In this document: one piece after another, positions 1 to 7,251 of the stretch | Layout: every line of letters begins with the position of its first letter | Position numbering within the stretch: the first letter of the stretch is position 1 | From: JAENVT01 sp040006755 | GTDB lineage: Bacteria > Actinomycetota > Acidimicrobiia > Acidimicrobiales > Ilumatobacteraceae | Length of the DNA: 29,093 bases | Direction of reading: 5' to 3' | NCBI GenBank assembly: GCA_040006755.1 | Contig: JBDTWJ010000029.1 | Span: 1 to 29,093, forward strand | Notes under the pieces: generated by a model | The model's input: only the letters and a program-made list of their open reading frames with translations | What the model was told of the DNA's origin: nothing | Databases searched by the model: none | Translations under genes and position numbers: made by a program

Positions 1-1089
1 AGCGCTGAGGCGCAACGGCGTTGCATCGGTGTCGGTGGTGTTGACAGCGGAGTTGGTGCCCGTGTCGCTGTTGCAAGCGGTGCGCGCCCGAAGACCGGTG
101 TACGCGGCCGGATTCGGTGGTGTGTCGACGGCTGCGAAGAAGCCGGCCTGTGGGCCGGTGGGGGTCTGCGAGCGTCCGTTGAACTCCATCTCGAAGGTGC
201 GAGCCATGCCGATGCCGTCTTCGTGCATCGAGAAGTCCTCGTAGATGTCGTCGGCGGGAAACGGGCGATCGGCCATGAGGTAGTACTCGTCGGCGGCGAA
301 CACCATGCGATGACCGACGGTGTGCAGGAACACGTCCTGCCAGTCCTCGATCGCATCGACCATTGCTTCGGCTTCGCTGTGCGTGTGCAATCGCATCGAC
401 GATTCCTTGTTGAACTTGCTCAACCCCAACGGCACGACCGCGACGGATTCGAGGTCGGGGTACTCGTCGAGCACACCTGCCATCGTGCGATCAAAGATCT
501 CTCCGTCGTTGACGCCGGGGCACAGCACGACCTGGCCGCGCACGACGATGTCGTTGTCGAGCAGGGCGCGCAGCCAGCGAAGGCTCATCCCACCGCGGGG
601 ATTCTTCAACATGCGTGACCGCACGTCGGGATCGGTGGCGTGGATGCTGACGTTGAGCGGCGACAGTCGCTCGGTGATGACTCGCTCGAGGTCGGCCTCG
701 GTGAAGCGGGTCAAGGTCGTGAAGTTTCCGTAGAGGAAGCTGAGCCGATAGTCGTCGTCCTTCAAGTACAGGCTGCGACGCATGCCGGTGGGCAATTGGT
801 AGATGAAGCAGAACTCGCAGTGGTTGTCGCAGGTTCGAACCCGATCGAAGACCGCGCTGGAAACCTCGACCCCCAGCGGCTCGCCGGGACGTTTGGTGAT
901 CTCGAGCGACGACTGCAGGCCGCCGCGTAGCAACTCGATCTCGATGTCGGGTTCGTCGGCCGCGAACTGCCATTCGATGACGTCGCGCGGCACGATCCCG
1001 TTGATGGTGACCACCTCGTCGCCCGCGCACATGCCGGCCCGCTCGGCCGCGGACCCGGGCGCGACGCTGACAACCACCGGTGCAGACAT
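1..1089 (-). CDS. DUF512 family radical SAM/PDZ-like protein (C-terminus cut by window edge)
   Basis: The reading frame is open from an ATG at 1089 to the left edge, giving 363 visible residues; family members are usually somewhat over 400, so the last several dozen are missing. Residues 1-70 look like a PDZ-like domain (GSAAERAG, GDEVVTING). Cysteines 87, 91 and 94 form the CxxxCxxC cluster motif of radical SAM enzymes. The following FIYQLP, LYLKDDDYRLSFLYGNF and NPRGG segments are typical of the DUF512 family. The chemistry of this family is not established to my knowledge, so I assign no reaction. The gene is divergent from ispH with 43 bases between starts. A TAGCCT box lies 8 bases upstream of the ATG, with a GGGGAG that could also serve as a ribosome binding site. 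Family assignment is confident; function is unknown. Confidence 0.88.
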   Translation of the reverse strand, partial: MSAPVVVSVAPGSAAERAGMCAGDEVVTINGIVPRDVIEWQFAADEPDIEIELLRGGLQSSLEITKRPGEPLGVEVSSAVFDRVRTCDNHCEFCFIYQLPTGMRRSLYLKDDDYRLSFLYGNFTTLTRFTEADLERVITERLSPLNVSIHATDPDVRSRMLKNPRGGMSLRWLRALLDNDIVVRGQVVLCPGVNDGEIFDRTMAGVLDEYPDLESVAVVPLGLSKFNKESSMRLHTHSEAEAMVDAIEDWQDVFLHTVGHRMVFAADEYYLMADRPFPADDIYEDFSMHEDGIGMARTFEMEFNGRSQTPTGPQAGFFAAVDTPPNPAAYTGLRARTACNSDTGTNSAVNTTDTDATPLRLSA

Positions 1090-1097
1090 GGCTCCCC

Positions 1098-1126
1098 AGG
1101 CTATCGGCGGCATGCCCGGGTAGCCT
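1098..1126. promoter_or_regulatory. Divergent -10 boxes for the DUF512 gene and ispH
   Basis: The 43-base gap holds the same hexamer TAGCCT on both strands. The minus copy (1103-1098) is 8 bases before the ATG at 1089, and the plus copy (1121-1126) is 6 bases before the GTG at 1133. Both would give transcripts starting at or next to the start codon. This is inferred from position and sequence only. Confidence 0.5.
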
Positions 1127-1132
1127 GCGAGC

Positions 1133-2170
1133 GTGGACGTCGATCGGGTTCTCCTGGCCGAGCCACGTGGGTTTTGCGCAGGTGTGGAGATGGCGATCAA
1201 GGCGTTGGCGTGGATGGTGCGCACCTTTGATCCGCCGGTCTACTGCTATCACGAGATCGTTCACAACAAGATCGTCGTCGATCGCTTCGTCGAGCAGGGG
1301 GTGGTCTTCGTCGACGACATCTCCGAGGTGCCGCCGGACTCACCGATCATGCTGTCGGCGCATGGATCGGCCCCCGAGGTCGTCGCCGCGGCACGTGCCC
1401 GCGGCAGCTATGTCGTCGACTCGGTGTGTCCGCTGGTGACCAAGGTCCATCACGAGGTGAAGGTCCGGGCCAAGAAGGGCTACCGAATCGTCTACGTGGG
1501 GCACGAAGGACACGAGGAGGCGGTCGGCACGATGGCCGTCGCGCCGACGTCGATCAGCCGCGTCGAGAGCGTCGCCGAGGTCGAGGCGTTGCCGCAGTTC
1601 GACCAACCGGTGGCGTTGTTGGCGCAGACAACCCTTTCGCATCGCGACTGGTCTGGCGTGGCCGAAGCCGTGATCGCCAAGTACCCCGAAGCCTGGTCGC
1701 CGGGCCGCAGCGATCTGTGCTTCGCGACCACCAATCGTCAATCGGCGCTCATGGCCATGGCTACGCATTGTGACGCGATCGTCGTGATCGGTTCGTCGAA
1801 CTCCTCCAATACGCGCGCACTCGAGAAGTTGGCGATCGAGGCAGGCTGTCCGCAGGTCTTCCGCGTCAACCACGCTGGAGAACTACCCGATGACTTGCAC
1901 GGCACGGTCGGTGTCACCGCCGGCGCGTCTGCCCCGGAAGAACTGGTCGACGAGATCCTCCAACGTCTCAACCCACGTCACGGCGTCGAGCCGGTGAAGG
2001 TCACCGATGAGGACGAGTACTTCCCGCCACCGCGAAACATCCGCGAACTACAAGCAGCCATCGGCACGGCCGCAGCCGCGTTGCTGGGTGGATCCGTTGT
2101 CAACTCGGCGACGATGAACGATCACGAGTTCGCTGCGAGTGACGTGCTGGCAGCACTGCGAGTCAGCTAG
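1133..2170 (+). CDS. ispH: 4-hydroxy-3-methylbut-2-enyl diphosphate reductase
   Basis: This is the last enzyme of the MEP isoprenoid pathway. It reductively dehydroxylates HMBPP to IPP and DMAPP in the cytosol using a 4Fe-4S cluster. The 345-residue length fits the family. The three cluster cysteines are Cys15 (PRGFCAGV), Cys99 (DSVCPLV) and Cys196 (DLCFATTNRQ). Substrate-binding histidines lie in YHEIVHN (His44), SAHGSAP (His77) and GHEGHEEAVG (His127, with Glu129 the likely proton donor). The SSNSSNTRAL loop (221-230) binds the diphosphate. The GTG start is chosen because the conserved N-terminus begins directly after it and TAGCCT lies 6 bases upstream. The stop codon overlaps the convergent acyl-CoA dehydrogenase stop. 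No sequence oddities are seen. Confidence 0.97.
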   Translation: MDVDRVLLAEPRGFCAGVEMAIKALAWMVRTFDPPVYCYHEIVHNKIVVDRFVEQGVVFVDDISEVPPDSPIMLSAHGSAPEVVAAARARGSYVVDSVCPLVTKVHHEVKVRAKKGYRIVYVGHEGHEEAVGTMAVAPTSISRVESVAEVEALPQFDQPVALLAQTTLSHRDWSGVAEAVIAKYPEAWSPGRSDLCFATTNRQSALMAMATHCDAIVVIGSSNSSNTRALEKLAIEAGCPQVFRVNHAGELPDDLHGTVGVTAGASAPEELVDEILQRLNPRHGVEPVKVTDEDEYFPPPRNIRELQAAIGTAAAALLGGSVVNSATMNDHEFAASDVLAALRVS

Positions 2171-3381
2171 TTACGCGGCACCTGGCTCCACGGAACTTCA
2201 CGATCGACTCGCACGTCACCTGGTAGGCCGAGCACCCGCTCGCCAAGGATGTTCTTCATCACTTCGGTGGTGCCACCCTCGATCGAGTTGGCTCGGCTGC
2301 GCAGGAATGCCTTCTGCATGTTCTCGAACGCCATCGCGTGCTCTGGGCGAACCATCTCGTAGCTGCCGTACAGCATTCCCTCGGCGCCCATCAGATCGAT
2401 CACCTTCGAGTAGATGTCCTTGTTCAAATCAGCCGAGGCCATCTTGCCGATGGAACCTTCCGGACCGGGGTCGCCCATCTTTCGATTCTGATTGGCGCGA
2501 ATGTTGGTGAGTCGAAGCACCTCGGCGCGTGACCACAACTGCATGACCTCGTCGAGCGATGCCGCGTCCTTTCGGTCGTCGTGAAGGCTGGCCCACGTCG
2601 ATGTGAGGGCCTGGATGGTGCCAGACCCCTTGGCCGGCATCGTGCCGCCGATCGACACGCGTTCGTTCATCAGCGTCGTGAGCGAGACACGCCATCCATC
2701 ACCAGCGTTGCCCAACATCTCGGCATCGGGGATGCGGACATCGGTGAAGTAGACCTCGTTGAACTCCGCCTCGCCGGTCATCTGGCGCAGCGGTCGCACC
2801 TCGACGCCCGGCGCGTGCATGTCGACAACGAATGCCGTGAGGCCGGCGTGCTTCACGGCCTCGGCATCGGTGCGCACGACCAACAACCCGAAACGCGACA
2901 GATGGGCCAACGTCGTCCACACCTTCTGGCCGTTGACATTCCACTCGTCGCCGTCGCGCACACCCTTCGACGCCAGCCCGGCGAAGTCGGAGCCGGCACC
3001 GGGCTCGCTGAACAGCTGACACCAGATCTCCTCGCCCGTGAACAACGGGCGGAGGTATCGCTGCTTCTGTTGCTCGCTCCCCCACGCCACCACCGTTGGC
3101 CCGCACATGCCGTAACCAATCGGGTTGCGGTAGTAAGGGCTCGGCGCTCCGGCAGCGAGCAAGCGCTCGTTGACGAGCCGCTGCAGCTTCGGGTTGACGC
3201 CGAGACCGCCGTGCCCGACCGGGAAGTGGACCCACGCCAATCCCTTGTCGAACTGGGCACCGAGGAACGTGACCGCGTCGTTGGTCATCGGGTCGCATTC
3301 CTCGAGCAGTTGCTGCGCGAGGTCGTCGACGAGCTGTTCCGCTTCTTTCGCTCCGTGCGTTTGGATCTCAGTGGCGGTCAT
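2167..3381 (-). CDS. Acyl-CoA dehydrogenase family protein (FadE-like)
   Basis: This FAD-dependent enzyme is predicted to alpha,beta-dehydrogenate an acyl-CoA thioester. It has 404 residues, typical of the family. CQLFSEPGAGSD (121-132) and VWTT (154-157) form the FAD/substrate signature. The C-terminal SIEGGTTEVMKN segment carries Glu368 at the place of the usual catalytic base. The C-terminus resembles actinobacterial FadE paralogues, but the acyl chain cannot be read from the sequence. The ATG at 3381 is preferred over an upstream in-frame TTG at 3390 because TATCGT sits 8 bases before it. The TAG stop is convergent with the ispH stop, sharing the palindrome CTAG. It could act with the acyl-CoA synthetase at 4747 in fatty- or aromatic-acid catabolism (inference). 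Confidence 0.92.
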   Translation of the reverse strand: MTATEIQTHGAKEAEQLVDDLAQQLLEECDPMTNDAVTFLGAQFDKGLAWVHFPVGHGGLGVNPKLQRLVNERLLAAGAPSPYYRNPIGYGMCGPTVVAWGSEQQKQRYLRPLFTGEEIWCQLFSEPGAGSDFAGLASKGVRDGDEWNVNGQKVWTTLAHLSRFGLLVVRTDAEAVKHAGLTAFVVDMHAPGVEVRPLRQMTGEAEFNEVYFTDVRIPDAEMLGNAGDGWRVSLTTLMNERVSIGGTMPAKGSGTIQALTSTWASLHDDRKDAASLDEVMQLWSRAEVLRLTNIRANQNRKMGDPGPEGSIGKMASADLNKDIYSKVIDLMGAEGMLYGSYEMVRPEHAMAFENMQKAFLRSRANSIEGGTTEVMKNILGERVLGLPGDVRVDREVPWSQVPRN

Positions 3382-3389
3382 GGCCGACA

Positions 3390-3395
3390 ACGATA
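3390..3395 (-). promoter_or_regulatory. -10 box TATCGT of the acyl-CoA dehydrogenase gene
   Basis: TATCGT on the minus strand ends 8 bases before the ATG at 3381. The same hexamer precedes the aldehyde dehydrogenase and creatininase starts at 8 and 6 bases. Confidence 0.45.
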
Positions 3396-3444
3396 CTGGC
3401 GCGCTACAAGTACCGCGGAGTTGGTCGATCGCTCACTCATCCAC

Positions 3445-4041
3445 TCATTCATCCGAACCCTCGTCAGCCTCGTCGGCCACGGCGGGAGCGTCGAATCCCG
3501 CTGCCGCGAGGCGTACCAACAGTTCGTCGCGGATGCTGCGCCCAGGGTCGCGGGCCTTGTCGCCGGTGACTCGCCAGCCGAGCCTGCTGCTGTACAAGAG
3601 CGGCGGTTCCTTCAACCGGCCAGCGCCCACGTCGACGACTCTCGCGAAAAACAGGACGTGATCGGCCATCGGCTTGATCTCGAAAGTCTTGCAACGTAGC
3701 CAGGCGATGCAGTTGCGCACGACGGGCAAGCCGCTTCCCGGGATCGTCTCGAGGTATTCGTCGGCGATGTAGCGGAACCTTCGACCGGGGTACGAGAAGT
3801 ACTGGCCGACATCGACCTGGTCGCCGGCGAGGATGCTGACGGCGAACTCCTCGCTCTCGACGATGAGCGGATACGTGTCGTGCTTCGGCGAGACGCTGGC
3901 CATGATGATCGGCTCGTCGAAGCTCACCTGACACACCCAGTGACTGCAATACGCCCGTGTCGCCCCACCGTGATGTGCACCTACCACCTGAACGCCCTTC
4001 ATCATCTGCCCGAGGCTGCGCTTGATGGTGGGGTCGATCAT
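3445..4041 (-). CDS. Flavin reductase domain (FMN-binding split-barrel) protein
   Basis: This 198-residue protein matches the flavin reductase-like family. The split-barrel features are a start resembling MIDPTIKRSLGQMMKGVQVV, then CSHWVCQVSFDEPIIMASVSP, a SEEFAVSILAGDQ segment, and YSSRLGWRV near the C-terminus. Such proteins bind FMN and either supply reduced flavin to a partner monooxygenase or act as stand-alone NAD(P)H-flavin oxidoreductases. The ATG at 4041 overlaps the TGA of the upstream SirB1-type gene in the sequence TGATG, so translation is probably coupled. A much longer open frame extends upstream but is a shadow of the neighbouring genes. No adjacent flavin monooxygenase is present; the luciferase-like gene at 11511 is a distant possible partner (inference). 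Domain confident, partner unknown. Confidence 0.85.
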   Translation of the reverse strand: MIDPTIKRSLGQMMKGVQVVGAHHGGATRAYCSHWVCQVSFDEPIIMASVSPKHDTYPLIVESEEFAVSILAGDQVDVGQYFSYPGRRFRYIADEYLETIPGSGLPVVRNCIAWLRCKTFEIKPMADHVLFFARVVDVGAGRLKEPPLLYSSRLGWRVTGDKARDPGRSIRDELLVRLAAAGFDAPAVADEADEGSDE

Positions 4042-4709
4042 CAGTTGAAGTGTCGCATCCACCGGCGATGTTCGCCGCGCTCGGATGCAAGCTCGGGAAA
4101 CGCAGCGCGCAGTGGCACCAGTCGAGCGAGCAGCACGGGTTCGTCGCGAGTGACGAGGCTGTGCTTCAGATTGTTGAGGATCCGCAGCATGATCTCGTGC
4201 GCACCCGTTGGTGCGAACATCGATGGCTGCAAGGTGGCATCGCTGCCCATGCGTTGCTTCCACGACGAGATCATCCCTGCGTCGTCGTAGCGAAGGCCGT
4301 GACCGAACGGATCGGCGAAGGCTCCGGACGCCTTGTCGCGGATCACGAAATGTCCCGGCAGGCCGACGCCGCGAATCGGCACACCGAGCCGTTTGCCGAC
4401 CTCGATCGCGACCACGCAGAGGGTGATGGGCATGCCCGTGCGGCGCGCCAGCACCTCGTGCAGGAGCGAGTTGCGTGGATGGTGGTAGTCGTCGCCGTCG
4501 CCGCTGAACATGCCCGACGTGAAGAGTGTGTCGACGATCCCGTCGAACGATGCGGGACATGACTCCGCGATCTTGTCGAGGCCGAGGACGATCGCGCCGA
4601 CCTCGGCAGTGTGATCGATTGTCGTCGCGGCGAGCGCGCACAGGAGGTCGAGATGTCGATCGGCCGAGGCTCCGTTGACGATCTCGGCAAACCGTGCGAC
4701 CGGGTCCAT
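4041..4709 (-). CDS. SirB1/transglutaminase-like family protein
   Basis: This 222-residue protein has the SirB1-type transglutaminase-like domain. The core reads HHPRNSLLHEVLARRTG, then MPITLCVVAIEVGKRLGV, then GVGLPGHFVIR, then ADPFGHG. Cys98, His120 and Asp133 fall in the order of a transglutaminase-like catalytic triad, although many SirB1 relatives are thought to be non-enzymatic, so activity is uncertain. The function of the family is poorly known. The ATG at 4709 was chosen because TACCTT lies 6 bases upstream and because longer alternatives run into the divergent acyl-CoA synthetase. It is the first gene of a two-gene unit with the flavin reductase-like protein (TGATG overlap). Confidence 0.8.
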   Translation of the reverse strand: MDPVARFAEIVNGASADRHLDLLCALAATTIDHTAEVGAIVLGLDKIAESCPASFDGIVDTLFTSGMFSGDGDDYHHPRNSLLHEVLARRTGMPITLCVVAIEVGKRLGVPIRGVGLPGHFVIRDKASGAFADPFGHGLRYDDAGMISSWKQRMGSDATLQPSMFAPTGAHEIMLRILNNLKHSLVTRDEPVLLARLVPLRAAFPELASERGEHRRWMRHFN

Positions 4710-4715
4710 CACTGC

Positions 4716-4739
4716 AAGGTATCCGGCGTCGGCTACCTT
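4716..4739. promoter_or_regulatory. Mirrored -10 boxes between the SirB1-like gene and the acyl-CoA synthetase gene
   Basis: TACCTT occurs on the minus strand (4721-4716), 6 bases before the ATG at 4709, and on the plus strand (4734-4739), 7 bases before the GTG at 4747. The only intergenic sequence is 37 bases, so both promoters must be packed into it or into the neighbouring coding regions. Confidence 0.5.
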
Positions 4740-4746
4740 CGCCCAC

Positions 4747-6300
4747 GTGTATCCGGGTGCCTTCGTCGACTCGCAACCCGACAAGCCCGCGCTTGTCATG
4801 GCCGGGTCCGGCTTCACCCAGACGTTCGCAGAGCTCGACGCTGCCGCGAACCGGTTGAGCCGGCTGCTGTGCGCGGTCGGCATCGAACCCGGCGACCACG
4901 TGGCAATCTGCATGGAGAACCACGACCGTTACTTCGAGGTCGTGTGGGGGTGCCACTACGCTGGGGCTGTATACACGGCATGTTCGAGCCGGCTGACGAG
5001 CAGCGAGCTGCGCTACGTGGTCAACGACTGCGGCGCGAAGGTGTTCATCACGTCGAAGTACAAGGCTGGGCAGGCCGCAGAGATCATCGACGACATCCCG
5101 GACGTCTCCGTCAGGTTGATGCTCGACGGGACGATCGATGGATATGACTCCTACGAGCAGGCTGTCGCCGATCATCCGCCGGAGCCACGGGAGGGCGATC
5201 GTGTTGCTGGCATGGACATGCTCTACTCCTCCGGCACAACGGGTCGTCCGAAGGGTGTCACCAGGCCGTTCACGCCACTGCCCTTGGAAACGACACCCGG
5301 CTCGGTTGCACCGATCCTCCAGCTCCTGTTCGGTGGGACGAGCGACAGCGTCTACCTCTCCCCCGCGCCCTTTTACCATGCTGCTCCGTTGCGATTCTCG
5401 ATGGCGGCTCAGGCGCTGGGGGCGACGGTGGTGGCGATGGAACACTTCGATGCCGAGCAGTTCCTGTCGTTGATCAACCGCTTCCAGGCCACGGTCACCC
5501 AGGCCGTGCCGACGATGTTCGTACGCCTGCTGAAGCTCGATCCTGAGGTGCGCAACGCCTACGACGTGTCGTCGATGCGGTGCGTCATACACGCTGCGGC
5601 ACCATGCCCTGTTCCTGTCAAGAAGCAGATGATCGAATGGTTCGGACCGGTCCTGCACGAGTACTACGCGGGCACCGAAGGCAACGGGTTCGTGTACTGC
5701 AACAGCGAGATGTGGCTCAGTCATGAGGGAACCGTCGGTGCGCCCATCAACTGCGTCGTGCACATCTGTGACGAAGACGGCGAGGAGCTACCCCGTGGCG
5801 AGCGGGGCACGGTGTACTTCGAGGGCGGCGCAACGTTCGAATATCACAACGACGCGGAGAAGACTTCGTCATCCCGGCACCCGATGGGCTGGAGCACGCT
5901 TGGCGATGTCGGTTACCTCGACGACGACAACTTCCTTTACCTGACCGACCGCAAGGCGTTCATGATCATCAGCGGAGGCGTCAACGTCTACCCCCAGGAG
6001 ATCGAGAACGCACTCGTCATGCATCCCAAGGTTGTCGACCTTGCGGTCTTTGGAGTCCCGAACGAAGACCTCGGCGAAGAGGTGAAGGCCGTCGTGCAGC
6101 CGGTCACGATGCCGTCGTCGCCCGAGGCCGAGGCATCACTCGCCAAGGAGTTGATGGCATATTGCCGTTCGCAGCTCGCCGACTTGAAATGCCCACGTTC
6201 GATCGACTTCCGCGAGGAGTTGCCACGACACCCCACCGGCAAGCTCTACAAGCGGCTGTTGAAGGACGAGTACTGGCGCGCTGCAGGTCGCGCGATCTGA
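4747..6300 (+). CDS. AMP-dependent acyl-CoA synthetase (FadD-like)
   Basis: This ANL-superfamily ligase of about 517 residues activates a carboxylic acid with ATP to an acyl-adenylate and then an acyl-CoA. The P-loop MLYSSGTTGRPKGV lies near residues 159-171. The substrate/AMP motif EYYAGTEGNG, the TLGDVGYLDDDNFLYLTDR hinge region and the GGVNVYPQEIE segment follow. The C-terminal RHPTGK holds the catalytic Lys499. The motifs fit fatty-acyl or bile-acid/steroid-type CoA ligases; the substrate is not determinable. The GTG at 4747 is preferred to a TTG at 4675, because the latter would run into the divergent gene and TACCTT is 7 bases upstream of the GTG. The stop is 5 bases from the convergent oxidoreductase stop. 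Confidence 0.92.
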   Translation: MYPGAFVDSQPDKPALVMAGSGFTQTFAELDAAANRLSRLLCAVGIEPGDHVAICMENHDRYFEVVWGCHYAGAVYTACSSRLTSSELRYVVNDCGAKVFITSKYKAGQAAEIIDDIPDVSVRLMLDGTIDGYDSYEQAVADHPPEPREGDRVAGMDMLYSSGTTGRPKGVTRPFTPLPLETTPGSVAPILQLLFGGTSDSVYLSPAPFYHAAPLRFSMAAQALGATVVAMEHFDAEQFLSLINRFQATVTQAVPTMFVRLLKLDPEVRNAYDVSSMRCVIHAAAPCPVPVKKQMIEWFGPVLHEYYAGTEGNGFVYCNSEMWLSHEGTVGAPINCVVHICDEDGEELPRGERGTVYFEGGATFEYHNDAEKTSSSRHPMGWSTLGDVGYLDDDNFLYLTDRKAFMIISGGVNVYPQEIENALVMHPKVVDLAVFGVPNEDLGEEVKAVVQPVTMPSSPEAEASLAKELMAYCRSQLADLKCPRSIDFREELPRHPTGKLYKRLLKDEYWRAAGRAI

Positions 6301-6305
6301 GTTGG

Positions 6306-7244
6306 TCAGGTCGTCTTGCGGTGCAACTCATCGAGGATCGACGCGAGACGAAGGCTTTCCGTTCGACCGAAGATCGGATCCTGCTTGCCCGCGATTACCG
6401 CCTCGAAGTGCTCGACCATCCCCGCGTACGCATTGGCGCCGGCGCACTCGACGGTCTCCAACGAACCGTCGCGCCGTTCGATGGTGAACTCGTTCGCGTC
6501 GGTCGGACCGGGCACATGCTCGCCGGGGACATTGACAAGGGCTTCGCTCGCCGTGAGCGACATCTGCTTGCGCAGCGGAGCGTCGAAGGAGACGTCGAAT
6601 GCAGAGCTGAAGCTGTTGCTGCTCGAGCCCTTTCCCCAGTCGATCCAACCCGACATGACGATGTCGACGCCCAACTCATTGCGGGTAGCGGTAGCAGCCA
6701 TGCCAACAGGATCCCGGTTCGCCATGAGCAGGAACGGGGCGATGCTGTAGATGCCGATGTCGAAGACCGCGCCGGCGCCGCGATGGTCGATGCGGTGGTC
6801 GCCGCTGCTCATGTCCATCGGATAGCAGAACGAGGATTGGCCGGATTGCAAGGAGCCCAGGTCACCGCCGGCCGCCATCTCCAGAATCCTGCGAGCCCGT
6901 GGGTGATGCGGCCACATGTACGCCTCGAGGATGGTCAGACCCGCAGACTCGGCGTGGTTGAACAGACTGGCGCTCTCCTGCGGTGTCAGAGTCAGGGGCT
7001 TCTCGCACAGCACGTGTTTGCCGGCGTCGAGCGCCTTGTGGCTCCACTCGGAGTGGAGGTGGTTGGGGAGCGGGTTGTACACCGCGTCGATATCCCTGCG
7101 GGCGAGCATCTCGTCGTACGGCGCGAAGTCATCGCCGCGTCTGCTCCGCGCGTCGACCACTGGGTGACCGACCTGCTCGAATGCAGGTCGTAACGCCTCG
7201 TGAAAGATGCGGCTCGATCCGCCGAGGACTCCCCACCTCAACAT
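6306..7244 (-). CDS. Gfo/Idh/MocA family NAD(P)-dependent oxidoreductase
   Basis: The protein has 312 residues, with an N-terminal Rossmann fold (WGVLGGSSRI at 4-12) and the hallmark CEKPLTLT motif at 80-87, in which Lys82 of EKP is the usual catalytic lysine. The NPLPNHLH segment (57-64) is the standard loop before it. The middle and C-terminal half (GGAVFDIG-type segment, here GAGAVFDIGIYSI) forms the alpha/beta substrate domain. Family members oxidise or reduce sugars, inositols and other polyols or dihydrodiols; the substrate here is unknown. The gene follows the aldehyde dehydrogenase with a 7-base gap on the same strand, so the two are very probably one operon and may act on successive alcohol/aldehyde intermediates (inference). 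Confidence 0.88.
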   Translation of the reverse strand: MLRWGVLGGSSRIFHEALRPAFEQVGHPVVDARSRRGDDFAPYDEMLARRDIDAVYNPLPNHLHSEWSHKALDAGKHVLCEKPLTLTPQESASLFNHAESAGLTILEAYMWPHHPRARRILEMAAGGDLGSLQSGQSSFCYPMDMSSGDHRIDHRGAGAVFDIGIYSIAPFLLMANRDPVGMAATATRNELGVDIVMSGWIDWGKGSSSNSFSSAFDVSFDAPLRKQMSLTASEALVNVPGEHVPGPTDANEFTIERRDGSLETVECAGANAYAGMVEHFEAVIAGKQDPIFGRTESLRLASILDELHRKTT

Positions 7245-7251
7245 GCGTGTC

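Noticed and set aside
3406..3450. Short direct repeats CACTCAT before the flavin-reductase stop
   Set aside because: The copies are only seven to eight bases, irregular and few; there is no sign of an array or attachment site.
2581..3699. A 372-codon plus-strand frame opposite the acyl-CoA dehydrogenase
   Set aside because: No domain is recognisable and it is antisense to a gene with clear catalytic motifs.
3445..5763. A 772-codon open frame on the minus strand
   Set aside because: Only its last 198 codons read as a protein family (flavin reductase). The upstream part is Arg-rich, low-quality sequence antisense to the acyl-CoA synthetase and out of frame with the SirB1-like gene.
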